Part shown: piece after piece, positions 48,191 to 56,335 of the stretch
Numbering within the stretch: position 1 is the first letter of the stretch
Layout of the letters: every line of letters begins with the position of its first letter
DNA from: Stigmatella erecta
GTDB taxonomy: Bacteria > Myxococcota > Myxococcia > Myxococcales > Myxococcaceae
Assembly (NCBI RefSeq): GCF_900111745.1
Contig: NZ_FOIJ01000020.1
Span: 62,001-126,000 of the forward strand
Length of the DNA stretch: 64,000 nucleotides
Direction of reading: 5' to 3'
Position numbers and translations under genes: made by a program
The notes under the pieces: model-generated
What the model saw: only the letters and a program-made list of their open reading frames with translations
Databases searched by the model: none
What the model was told of the DNA's origin: nothing

Positions 48191-50518
48191 TCAAGGCTTG
48201 AACAGCTCCGCTGCTTTGAGGGTGCCGTCCCAGTAGCTGTAGCCCCCCGCGATGAGGACATCGCCGTTAGAGAGCAGCGTTGCCGTGTGGGAGGAGCGTG
48301 GCACGGTCATGGTCATGGCGATGCTCCAAGTGCTCGTCGACGGATCATAGACTTCCGCCGTCGTCTGGTTGGCATAGTAGCTGGCTCCCCCTACGGCGAG
48401 CACCTTGCCGCTGGGCAGCAGCGTCGCCGTCTGAGAAGCGCGCGGCGAGATCATGGAACTGGTCGTGCTCCACCTATCCGTGGATGGATCGTACACCTCC
48501 GCCGTCGCCACGGGATCGTAGTTGTATCCCCCCGCGACGAGCACCTGGCCATTGGGCAGCAGCGTCGCCGTGTGGTTGTAGCGGGGAGAGACCATGGAGC
48601 GGGCTGCTCTCCACGTCCCCAAGGACGGATCGTACAGTTCCGCCGTCGTCAGGCTGGAGTAATAGCCCGATCCGCCCGCGATGAGCACCTTGCCATCGGG
48701 CAGCAGCGTCGCTGTGGCGTATTGGCGGGCCGTGGTCATGGAACCGGCCGGGCTCCAGGTGCCCGTGGCCGGGTCATACAGCTCCGCCTTCGTCAGTGCG
48801 CCTGAGGAGCCTCCAGCGCCGCCTGCGATGAGCACCTTGCCATTGGGCAGCAGCGTGGCCAGGTGGTTGTAGCGAGTGGAGGACATGGCACTGGTTTGGC
48901 TCCAGGTGCCCGTGGCCGGGTCATACAGCTCCGCCGTGGCCAGAGCGCCCGAGGTCCCCCCATAGCCGCCCGCGATGAGCACCTTGCCATTGGGCAGCAG
49001 CGTCGCCGTGTGTTGGTAGCGGGGAGAGGTCATGGCGCCGGCCGGGCTCCAAGTGCCCGTGGCCGGGTCATACAGCTCCGCCGTGGCCAGGTAGGTATAG
49101 GAGTAAGTGTAGTGGTATCCGCCCACGACGAGCACCTTTCCGTTGGGCAGCAGCGTGGCCGTGGCGTACTGGCGAGCCGTGGACAGGGCCCCCGTCGAGG
49201 CCCAAGTCCCCGGGGCGCAGGTGGGCAGCCCAGTGACTGGGAAGCTCCGCGTGGCCGTCATGCCGAAGGCGTTGGTGACGGTGGCGGTGATGGCCGGGCT
49301 CACCCCGGCCGCCGAACAGAGAGGGGCCTTCCAGGTGATGCTGCTGCTGAAGGGACCGCTGGCCGCGGTGCCCAGCGTGCCGGTATTCGCGGTCCAGGAG
49401 AAGCTGAGTGCAGAGCCCTCCGGATCGCTGGCCACCACCTCGTAGGTGAGCACCTGGTTGGCGGAGACCGTGTCCGAGGAGCGGTAGGAGCGGGCGATGC
49501 TGGGATTGGAGTGGGAGCTCGTCGAGGGGTTGGTGACACACAGGGCCACGGTGCCGGTGGTCTGCCCACCCTTGCCGTCCGACACCGTGACCGTGAGGAG
49601 GCAGTTGTTGCAGGCCTCCGAGGGCAGCGCCGTGGGCGTGAACTGGGCCGTGCTCGAAGAGGCGGCCTCCCAGGAGCCCTCACAGCTGGCGCTCCAGGAG
49701 TAGAGGAGCGTGTCCCCATCCAGATCCGAGGCAACCGCCGAGACTGTCGTCGTCTGGCCCACCTCTACCGGAGAGCGCGAGGCACTCACGGTGCTTACGC
49801 CCGGTGAGCCGTTGAAGGAGATGGCGATCCCCGCTCTTCCTTCGGCTCCCCCGTGCACGACGACCTCCAGCGAGATGCTTGAGGAGGTGCCCGCGGAATC
49901 CGTGACCGTGAGCGTGAGCGTGTACGTGCCGGAGGAGTACGGCGCTTGCCACGACGTGGTGTTGTTGTAGTCCGAGAAGAAGTAGCCACCGGTCGCGGAC
50001 CAGGAGTACCAGAAGCTGTCGCTCTCGTTGGGATCGTGCGCCGTGGCTTCCAAGAGGAGGGGGTCGCCCGCGAGCACGGTGCTGGAGGAGACCACCAGTG
50101 AGTCGATGAGCGGGGATTCATTGATGTAGGGGGGCGGTGCGTTGACCTCCTGCAGGGTGATGGCCACCAGCGAGGACTGCCCGGCTCCGATGGTGATGCC
50201 GGAGGCCGAACCCTCGAAGCGCAGGTTGCCCCAGGAATCAAAGGCCTGTGCCTGGAAGGTGCGGTCCGAACCCGTGGGAATGTCGCCGATGATGCCCCCC
50301 CAGACCCCGTTGGCGAGCTTCAGCTCCACCGGGAGAGGGGACATGTCGTCGGCACTCGAGGTCACGGTGACGCGAGAGATGCCCGAAGGGGCGGAGGTGA
50401 CGGCCTGGCGCGTGGAGACCGCGAGCCGGACCGAGCCGGAGGTGGAAGGCGTGGGAGAGCAGCCCGCAAGCAGTGCCAGACCGAGCGCCAGGAAGAGGCG
50501 AGTCGATACATTTCGCAT
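48191..50518 (-). CDS. Kelch-repeat lipoprotein with Ig/PKD-like domains (paralogue 1)
   Basis: 775 residues from the ATG at 50518. Signal MRNVSTRLFLALGLALLAGC gives lipid Cys20. About residues 25-130 resemble a carboxypeptidase-regulatory or Ig-like sheet; 130-430 contain three PKD/cadherin-like domains with paired cysteines (CEGSWEAASS, EACNNCLL); the last 350 residues hold seven Kelch-type repeats of the form TATLLPNGKVLVxGGY...TAELYDPATGTWS, predicting a seven-bladed propeller. An open frame runs on upstream into the neighbouring gene, but only as a shadow of its repeats. It lies 52 bases downstream of its paralogue and is likely co-transcribed with it. Function is probably surface binding or adhesion. 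Confidence 0.9.
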   Translation of the reverse strand: MRNVSTRLFLALGLALLAGCSPTPSTSGSVRLAVSTRQAVTSAPSGISRVTVTSSADDMSPLPVELKLANGVWGGIIGDIPTGSDRTFQAQAFDSWGNLRFEGSASGITIGAGQSSLVAITLQEVNAPPPYINESPLIDSLVVSSSTVLAGDPLLLEATAHDPNESDSFWYSWSATGGYFFSDYNNTTSWQAPYSSGTYTLTLTVTDSAGTSSSISLEVVVHGGAEGRAGIAISFNGSPGVSTVSASRSPVEVGQTTTVSAVASDLDGDTLLYSWSASCEGSWEAASSSTAQFTPTALPSEACNNCLLTVTVSDGKGGQTTGTVALCVTNPSTSSHSNPSIARSYRSSDTVSANQVLTYEVVASDPEGSALSFSWTANTGTLGTAASGPFSSSITWKAPLCSAAGVSPAITATVTNAFGMTATRSFPVTGLPTCAPGTWASTGALSTARQYATATLLPNGKVLVVGGYHYTYSYTYLATAELYDPATGTWSPAGAMTSPRYQHTATLLPNGKVLIAGGYGGTSGALATAELYDPATGTWSQTSAMSSTRYNHLATLLPNGKVLIAGGAGGSSGALTKAELYDPATGTWSPAGSMTTARQYATATLLPDGKVLIAGGSGYYSSLTTAELYDPSLGTWRAARSMVSPRYNHTATLLPNGQVLVAGGYNYDPVATAEVYDPSTDRWSTTSSMISPRASQTATLLPSGKVLAVGGASYYANQTTAEVYDPSTSTWSIAMTMTVPRSSHTATLLSNGDVLIAGGYSYWDGTLKAAELFKP

Positions 50519-50570
50519 ATGAGATTTCCGGGAATGGATGTGTTGGATGGAGCTCAATGATTCACAACGC

Positions 50571-52913
50571 TCAGGGCGTATAGCGTTCAGCCGTCGCGAG
50601 GGTGCCGTCCCAGTAGCCGTAGCCGCCAGCGGTGAGCACTTGACCGTTCGCCAGCAATACCGTGCTGTGGAAGTACCGGGATGTCTCCAAGGAGCCATGA
50701 CGGCTCCAGGTACCTGAGCCCGGCTCATACAGCAGTGTCTTGTTGAGCTGGGGGCTGTTCCCGTCTCCTGCGTCTCCCCCGGCGACAAGCACCTTGCCGC
50801 TGGGCAACAGTGTCGCCGAGTGGTGGTAGCGGGGGAACGCCATGGGGCTCGTCGCGCTCCAGGTTCCCGAGGCTGGGTCATACAGCTCCGCCACCGCCAG
50901 GGCGCCGGAATAATAATCGTAGCCGCCCGCGACGAGCACCTTGCCATTGGGCAGCAGTGTCGCCGTGTGATAGTAGCGAACCGTGGCCATGGAGCGGGTT
51001 GGGCTCCAGGTTCCCGTGGTGGGGTCATACAGCTCCGCCGCCGCCAGGCCTGCGTAATAACCATAGCCGCCCGCGACGAGCACTTTTCCGTTGGGTAGCA
51101 GCGTGGCCGTGGCGTACGGGCGAGATGCCGCCATGGAGCCGGTTGGGCTCCAGGTCTCCGTGGCGGGGTCATACAACTCCGCGGTCGTCAGGGCGCCGGA
51201 GTAATAATCATAGCCGCCCGCGACGAGCACTTTGCCATTGGGCAGCAGCACTGCCATGTGGAGATAGCGGGTGGAGGCCATGGAGCCGGTCGCACTCCAG
51301 GTGTCTGTGGCCGGGTTATACAGCTCCGCCGTCGCCAGAGGGATGGGGGAGCTTCCTTGGCCGCCCGCGACGAGCACCTTTCCGTTGGGCAGCAGTGTGG
51401 CCGTGGCGTGCTGGCGAGGTGTGAACAGGGAGCCCGCCGGGCTCCAGCTGCCCGTGGCGGGGTCATACCGCTCTGCCGTCGCGAGGTAGGTGAAGGGATA
51501 GGTGCCGTTGGACCCGCCCGCCATGAGCACCTGGCCACTGGGCAGCAGCGTGGCCGTGGCGTGCTGGCGAGGTGTGGACAGATCGCCCGTCGAGGCCCAC
51601 GCATGCGCGCAGGCGGGCACCCCGGACACCACGAAGTTTCGCGTATTCGACAGGTTGAAGGGGTTAGTGACGGTGGCGGTGATGGTGGGCGTCAGGTCCT
51701 CGTCGACGCAGGCAGGCGCGGTCCAGGTGATTCGGCTGTTGGAGCCGCCCTCGGTGGCCACGCCCAGGGTGCCCGCATTGGCGGCCCAGGAGAAGCTGAG
51801 CGAGGCGCCCTGCGGATCCTTGGCCACCACTTCGTAGGTGATCACCTGATGGGCGGTGGCAGTGTCCGAGGAACTGAAAGCGCGGGCGATGTAGGGCGCA
51901 GAGAGAGGGATGGTCGGAGCCGTGCCGCCGATGCACAGCGCCACGATGCCCGCTGTCTGCCCTCCCTGGCCGTCCGAGACCTCGACGATGAGGTTGCAGT
52001 TGTTGCAGGTGCCGCCGGGCTGTTCCGTGGGCGTGAACTGAGCGGTTCTCGAAGAGGCGTTGTTCCAGGAGCCCTCGCACGTGGCGCTCCAGGCATAGGA
52101 GAGCGTGTCCCCGTCCGCGTCCGAGGCCGAGGCGGAGACACTCGCTGTCTGCCCGACCTTCAGGGGAGAGGGCGTGGCCGTCATGGCACTCACCACCGGC
52201 CAGCTGTTGAAGGAGAGGGAAGGCCGGACCTCCCCCCGGCTTCCGCCCTGCACCGTGACCACCAGCGAGAGGTTCGAGGAGAGGCCCTTCGAGTCCGTCA
52301 CCGTCAGCTTGAGCCCATGGGCGCCATCGGAGGAGGGGGCCACCCATTGCGTGGTGCTCGTGTGGAGGGAGGAGAAACTCCCGTCCGCCGAGGACCATTC
52401 GTACGAGAGGCTGTCGCCGGGGTTGGGGTCATGCGCCGTGGCCTGCAGCAGGAGGGTGCCGCCCGTGGCCACCGTGAGGGAGGACGCCACCAACGAGTCG
52501 ATGAACGGCGCCTCATTGCTGAATGGAGGCGGAGCGTTGACTTCCACCACGCTGATGGCCACCAGCACGGCCTCGTTCTCCCAAATCCGGACGCCGGAGG
52601 CCGTGCCCTCGAAGCGCAGGGTGCCCGTTGAATCAAAGGCCTGGGCCTGGAAGGTGCGTTCCGGGCCAGCGGGGATGTTTCCGATGGTGCCCCCCCATCC
52701 CTCGCTGGTGAGCACCAAGTCCACGGTGGCCGAGGGCATGTCCGCGGCGCTGGTGGTGACGGTGATGCGGGAGATGGCGGTGGTGAGGGCCTGGCGCGTG
52801 GAGACGATGAATCGCGCCGAGCCGGTCTTGTGGGAAGGCGAAGAGGGCGAACAACTTGCCAGGATCGCCAGACTCATTGCGAGCAGCAGGGGAATGGAGG
52901 GAATTCTCATCAT
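50571..52913 (-). CDS. Kelch-repeat lipoprotein with Ig/PKD-like domains (paralogue 2)
   Basis: 780 residues, collinear with the gene at 48191: signal MMRIPSIPLLLAMSLAILASC, then an Ig-like start (SARFIVSTRQALTTAISRIT), three PKD-like domains with the same cysteine pairs (CEGSWNNASS, GTCNNCNLI) and seven Kelch repeats. The ATG at 52913 is followed directly by another at 52910. The two proteins share organisation throughout, so they arose by tandem duplication. The promoter region upstream holds a palindrome next to the start (52940) and three TGTGA-type sites at 53169-53249, implying regulation of this two-gene unit by a CRP/FNR-like protein. Confidence 0.9.
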   Translation of the reverse strand: MMRIPSIPLLLAMSLAILASCSPSSPSHKTGSARFIVSTRQALTTAISRITVTTSAADMPSATVDLVLTSEGWGGTIGNIPAGPERTFQAQAFDSTGTLRFEGTASGVRIWENEAVLVAISVVEVNAPPPFSNEAPFIDSLVASSLTVATGGTLLLQATAHDPNPGDSLSYEWSSADGSFSSLHTSTTQWVAPSSDGAHGLKLTVTDSKGLSSNLSLVVTVQGGSRGEVRPSLSFNSWPVVSAMTATPSPLKVGQTASVSASASDADGDTLSYAWSATCEGSWNNASSRTAQFTPTEQPGGTCNNCNLIVEVSDGQGGQTAGIVALCIGGTAPTIPLSAPYIARAFSSSDTATAHQVITYEVVAKDPQGASLSFSWAANAGTLGVATEGGSNSRITWTAPACVDEDLTPTITATVTNPFNLSNTRNFVVSGVPACAHAWASTGDLSTPRQHATATLLPSGQVLMAGGSNGTYPFTYLATAERYDPATGSWSPAGSLFTPRQHATATLLPNGKVLVAGGQGSSPIPLATAELYNPATDTWSATGSMASTRYLHMAVLLPNGKVLVAGGYDYYSGALTTAELYDPATETWSPTGSMAASRPYATATLLPNGKVLVAGGYGYYAGLAAAELYDPTTGTWSPTRSMATVRYYHTATLLPNGKVLVAGGYDYYSGALAVAELYDPASGTWSATSPMAFPRYHHSATLLPSGKVLVAGGDAGDGNSPQLNKTLLYEPGSGTWSRHGSLETSRYFHSTVLLANGQVLTAGGYGYWDGTLATAERYTP

Positions 52914-52939
52914 GAGGTTCCGGGTGCGTATGCGTTTAC

Positions 52940-52958
52940 GTGAAAAGCCCGGTTTCAC
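52940..52958 (-). promoter_or_regulatory. Inverted repeat GTGAAA-N7-TTTCAC near the Kelch start
   Basis: Perfect six-base arms, 27 bases before the start codon of the gene at 52913. The arms also occur in the palindrome at 53169, so one regulator could bind both. Confidence 0.45.
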
Positions 52959-53124
52959 ATGACTGGGAACGGACCTCTCCCCCATGGAATGGGCTCAAAA
53001 GAAGCGGTCTCTGGTATCAGATGGAGTCCGGCAAGTGTCCGTTGCTACACGTCCCGCTCAGCTGCGATGCGGAGCCGTCAAGGTCTGCCACGAGATGGCG
53101 CTGCCCCCCCAGGGAGCTGGTGCA

Positions 53125-53154
53125 AATATTTGCATGAATAAATCGCGGTGTACA
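53125..53154 (-). promoter_or_regulatory. Candidate promoter of the Kelch gene pair
   Basis: Read on the minus strand: TGTACA (53154-53149), an 18-base spacer, AATATT (53130-53125). Each box matches consensus at four of six positions. Transcription would start near 53118, leaving a leader of about 200 bases. The nearest TGTGA site is then centred about 59-61 bases upstream of the start. Confidence 0.35.
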
Positions 53155-53168
53155 GATCACTCTGATCA

Positions 53169-53184
53169 TGTGAAAATTTTCACA
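53169..53184. promoter_or_regulatory. CRP-like site 1 (TGTGAAAATTTTCACA)
   Basis: A perfect 16-base palindrome matching TGTGA-N6-TCACA exactly. Centre at 53176.5, the nearest of three to the candidate promoter. Confidence 0.6.
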
Positions 53185-53202
53185 GGGTGAGGTGCTGGAA
53201 CT

Positions 53203-53218
53203 TGTGAGTGGCTTCACA
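53203..53218. promoter_or_regulatory. CRP-like site 2 (TGTGAGTGGCTTCACA)
   Basis: TGTGA at 53203-53207 and TCACA at 53214-53218 with a six-base spacer; centre 34 bases from site 1. Confidence 0.55.
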
Positions 53219-53233
53219 GGAGGTGCTGGAACC

Positions 53234-53249
53234 TGTGAATGGCTTCACT
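53234..53249. promoter_or_regulatory. CRP-like site 3 (TGTGAATGGCTTCACT)
   Basis: TGTGA at 53234-53238 and TCACT at 53245-53249, one mismatch from perfect; centre 31 bases from site 2, about three helical turns. Confidence 0.5.
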
Positions 53250-53353
53250 CAGGTGAGAGCAAGGCGTTCCCACACGCAGGTCGGGCGGTATTGTGTGTGA
53301 CGGATTCCATGGGTTCCGCGCAGTGGCGGGAACGGATTTGTGTCGAGTTCAGA

Positions 53354-53428
53354 GCGCCTAACAAAAGTAAGGACTGGACCGCTTTCCCGAGGGGGACGGG
53401 CTCTTCAAACCTGACTTTTGTTAGGCGC
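53354..53428. mobile_element. Internally deleted IS or MITE-like element with terminal inverted repeats
   Basis: GCGCCTAACAAAAGTAAGG (53354-53372) is matched at 18 of 19 positions by the reverse complement of 53410-53428. Only 37 bases lie between the arms. The form suggests both ends of an insertion sequence with the middle lost. The right end joins directly onto truncated transposase coding sequence. No clear target duplication is seen. Confidence 0.65.
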
Positions 53429-54042
53429 CCTGAAGAGAGCCGAAAGTCGGCTGAAGAAAATCCGTCAGGCCAAGGCAGAGCTGGAAGCAGAGGCCCAAGC
53501 GGCGCGGCAGGCGCAGCAGGAGGCGAAGAAGAAGCAGAAGGACGAGCAAGACCCGCCGCCCTCCGGGCCCACGCCGCTGCCGAGCCACCAGGTGACCACA
53601 AACAAGCACGGCAAACCCAAGCCCCAAGCCCAGCGCAACTTCACCGACCCGGAGAGCCGAATCCAGAAGACGCAGGGCGGCTTCATCCAAGGCTACAACG
53701 CGCAGGCGGCGGTGGATGAGGGCCACCCAATCATCGTGGCGCAGGCGCTGACGAACCAGGCACCGGACGTGGAGCACTTCGTGCCGCTGATGGAGCAGGT
53801 GGTGGGAAACTGCGGTGGAGTGCCTGGGGTGGTGACGGCCGACGCGGGGGATTTCAGCGAGGAGAATGTGGTGAGGGCCACGTGCCTGGGAATCGATGCG
53901 TATCTGGCCACGGGTCGGCTGAAGCACGGCGAAGAACTCGAGATTGCTGCTGCGAGGGCTGGCAAAGGCCCGCGGAGAGTGGGCGCTCATCTGCCTGACC
54001 CACAATCTGCTGAAGCTTTACCGAGCCACGGTCGCTGCGTAG
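53429..54042 (+). pseudogene. Truncated DDE transposase (IS1182/IS5-like)
   Basis: The frame begins inside a coiled segment (LKRAESRLKKIRQAKAELEA), then FTDPESRIQKTQGGFIQGYN, AQAAVDEGHPIIVAQALTNQ and VTADAGDFSEENV, the second-Asp region of IS1182-like enzymes. After GRLKHGE the frame changes, and the end LLRGLAKARGEWALICLTHN, then LLKLYRATVAA and a TAG at 54040, is in a +1 frame; the section with the third catalytic residue is missing. The N-terminal half is also absent. It converges on the immunity gene at 54136. Confidence 0.8.
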
Positions 54043-54135
54043 CGGCGGGCTCGCTCCCCGTGGAGGAATCGGGCGCCGAGCCGTCCGCCAGTCCGAGTTG
54101 CAAGCCCAAAGTGGGCGCAGGCCTTGGTTCCCGGA

Positions 54136-54708
54136 CTAGACCTCCTCGAACCTCGTGCCGGTGGCGCCCATGCGATCCAAGGCCCCCTTTATCTCTCCGG
54201 AGACGATCAATGGGCCTATCCACCCTTCGCAACGGAACACGTTGGCGCTGCCCGCCTTGGCTTTGTCGATACGCATGTCACGCACGGAAGCATAGCGACC
54301 AACCATATGAGGGGCTCCGTCTTCGTGAGTCCAGAGCCGGATCCGCGACGCCTCTTCGTCGATACACCGGATGAGGTGAGTGGCCACAAGGATGAGGTAC
54401 TGATCAGGTTGGCCCTCCACGTCTACGGGGAACAGTTGCACATCTTCCGGGGCCAGCTCGGCGAACATGGACGCGACGCGGACATGGACTACCGGGAGGC
54501 CGACGGCCGCAAAAGTGAAGTCCAGCGCCTTGCCTGCGATCTCGACGGGAATTCTCAAGCGGTCCGTGATGTGGACGGGGACCCCGCGCCTGAAAAGCCC
54601 CTCGTCCACTTTCTCGCCGCGACTGTTCGTCGGCGCGTCAAGGTGCCACCGGTGCGGGACGTTCACATCGTCGGCGAGCTTGAAGAAACGCTTGGGCATG
54701 GACTGCAT
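54136..54708 (-). CDS. Imm11-family immunity protein (partner of the upstream toxin)
   Basis: 190 residues. The start MQSMPKRFFKLADDVNVPHR, then WHLDAP, and the C-terminal RCEGWIGPLIVSGEIKGALD follow the pattern of the Imm11/DUF1629 proteins common in myxobacterial toxin loci. The first ATG (54708) follows the toxin stop with no gap (TAAATG); an ATG at 54699 matches family starts better. Immunity proteins bind the cognate toxin domain in the cytoplasm and protect siblings; translational coupling to the toxin gene fits this. No signal peptide is present. The neighbouring transposase debris is typical of such exchangeable loci. Confidence 0.78.
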   Translation of the reverse strand: MQSMPKRFFKLADDVNVPHRWHLDAPTNSRGEKVDEGLFRRGVPVHITDRLRIPVEIAGKALDFTFAAVGLPVVHVRVASMFAELAPEDVQLFPVDVEGQPDQYLILVATHLIRCIDEEASRIRLWTHEDGAPHMVGRYASVRDMRIDKAKAGSANVFRCEGWIGPLIVSGEIKGALDRMGATGTRFEEV

Positions 54709-56070
54709 TTAGCGCGGAAGCGACCGGGTGACGAGTTGGTTCAGCTCTGTTCCCGGGGTTGCGATTTCCTTCGCCAGAGCCTTGAGGGCCCGCGTCAGCC
54801 CCTCACGGCACTCCACGACGGTGCGACAGGTAGCCGTTGCGTCGTCCAGTTCTTCGTAGACGAACTGGTGATACCGCTCAGGGTGGGGTCCGAAATGTCC
54901 GGACAGAGGCATCTTGTTTGCCGGGTCATCCATCGACATTCCCGCTTTGGCGAAGATTTGCCGGAACCTCGGCGTCCACGTGCCCCCGCGCGCGGTGGAT
55001 TTGTCGTTGCAGATGGTGGCGATATGGTGCGTCTCGACGCAGGGGCCTTTGCCGCGACTGGGGCGCGCCGCCATGGCCACCGCGTTCGCGGGAAGCGTGA
55101 TGCTGACGCCCTCGGCACTGAACGCGAGTTCCTCCACCGTCCCCAGCGCGGGCAGCCAGATTCCTGCCTCACCCTCGGCCTGCATGGCCACCTGTGCCGA
55201 GCCGGGCAGCGTCGGCACCTTCGCCGCGAACCGTTGCGCCGTCGAGCCGATGGCCGCCACCAGCAGCAGGGCGAACGCGCGCGCGGACTCTCGCCCGATG
55301 GTCCTCCCGAAGCGCTCGCCTGCCTCGCGGATCTCCTCGAAAGTGGTGGCGACCTTCGCCGTCCCAGTCAACTCAGCCCAGCCCGTCACGAGGTTGCGGA
55401 GCGTGTCGTAGCCTACATACAGGAGCATCCCGACGCCCAAGACCGCCACCAGCGCTGGAGCCACGGGATTGAGGAGCAGGATCAGCAGCATGGAACCCAG
55501 CGTCCACAGGGCCGCGCTCATGAGCGCATGGAATTCCACCAGCTCTCCGAGCGCCTTCTTCATCTCGTCCAGCACCGGGCTTTTGCTCATCGCCAGCGCC
55601 CAGACGTAACGGCCTTGCATGTCCAGGTAGTGCCCTGCCACCAGCGCACCCCCGAGACAGTCTCCGTAGGAGTTGTAGGCGCTCTGGCACCAGAGCCGAT
55701 AGCGTTCCGCCAGCGCCAGATCCTCTTTCGTCAACGTGCCGTCCCAGGGCTCGCCCCCTGCTGGCACCAGCTTCCTGTCCCGCTGAAGGTAAAGGTAATG
55801 GCCGCTCTGCGGGTCCATCTGAAACGCCAGCTCCGCCGTCTGGCGCGGCGTGCCTGTCAGCCGCACCTCGCGCGCAAGGCGCCTCACGGTTTGCTGGAAC
55901 TCCGCTTCCTTCAGCTCCACCGGTTGCAGGTCCGCCGAGCGGGGAACGTGGATGACGGCTTTGCCCTGGCCGGTGTCCTCCAAGACGGGGATCCGAGGGC
56001 CACTGGCGCATCCTACGAGCAACGCCAGGAACAGCGCTTCGGCCTTCCAGAGCATCCGCCACGGCAGCAT
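54709..56070 (-). CDS. SitA-like lipoprotein toxin with C-terminal AHH-type nuclease domain
   Basis: 453 residues. The ATG at 56070 follows GAGGTGACAC and starts a lipoprotein signal (LFLALLVGC, lipid Cys21). The middle carries a strongly hydrophobic segment at about 183-223 (LMSAALWTLGSMLLILLLNP, then VAPALVAVLGVGMLLYVG) that could span or insert into a membrane. The last 106 residues match the AHH subgroup of HNH/EndoVII nucleases: ETHHIAT (His348, His349), WTPRFRQIFAKAGMSMDDPA and GHFGPHPERYH (His392, His396, His401). In Myxococcus, SitA lipoprotein toxins pass between cells by TraAB-dependent outer-membrane exchange, with SitI immunity encoded next door. The subfamily resembles SitA5 from memory; I could not verify that. 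Confidence 0.8.
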   Translation of the reverse strand: MLPWRMLWKAEALFLALLVGCASGPRIPVLEDTGQGKAVIHVPRSADLQPVELKEAEFQQTVRRLAREVRLTGTPRQTAELAFQMDPQSGHYLYLQRDRKLVPAGGEPWDGTLTKEDLALAERYRLWCQSAYNSYGDCLGGALVAGHYLDMQGRYVWALAMSKSPVLDEMKKALGELVEFHALMSAALWTLGSMLLILLLNPVAPALVAVLGVGMLLYVGYDTLRNLVTGWAELTGTAKVATTFEEIREAGERFGRTIGRESARAFALLLVAAIGSTAQRFAAKVPTLPGSAQVAMQAEGEAGIWLPALGTVEELAFSAEGVSITLPANAVAMAARPSRGKGPCVETHHIATICNDKSTARGGTWTPRFRQIFAKAGMSMDDPANKMPLSGHFGPHPERYHQFVYEELDDATATCRTVVECREGLTRALKALAKEIATPGTELNQLVTRSLPR

Positions 56071-56335
56071 GTGTCACCTCTTCTTGCGAGGAGGAGTTCA
56101 GGGTAGAGGGCTGACACGGGGAAGAGGAGGAGCTGTGTCCCTCGCTCCGGGCCTACGTCGGAGCGCTCCACCGGCCCGAGTTGGGAGCCCGCGACGATGG
56201 CTGCCATGCTGGCGTGCACCAGCGCTCCGAACTGGCGCTGTCCGACGCGCGGTCCACCGAGACGGAGCGCCGGGCACTGTAGCGCCCAGCGCGTCCGATC
56301 TGAGGGACCTGGATGCGGTGGCGTGGAAGGCTCTC

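Larger units (their letters stand above)
53190..53251. repeat. Two tandem 31-base direct repeats, each with a CRP-like site
   Basis: Unit 1 (53190-53220) and unit 2 (53221-53251) both start AGGTGCTGGAAC and differ at only a few positions. Each contains one TGTGA-N6-TCAC palindrome, so the operator was duplicated as part of a 31-base unit. Confidence 0.75.

Noticed and set aside
50519..51172. Upstream extension of the Kelch gene at 48191 into its neighbour
   Set aside because: The extra 218 codons are a frame-shifted reading of the neighbour's Kelch repeats; a lipoprotein signal starts at 50518.
48300..51500. Regularly repeated DNA in the Kelch genes considered as a CRISPR-like array
   Set aside because: The repeats are coding, in frame, degenerate and about 150 bases long; no cas genes are present. 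No CRISPR array was found in the window.
56098..56335. Short frames between the toxin gene and the mosaic protein gene
   Set aside because: Arg/Pro/Ala-rich composition, no ribosome-binding site and no similarity that I recognise.
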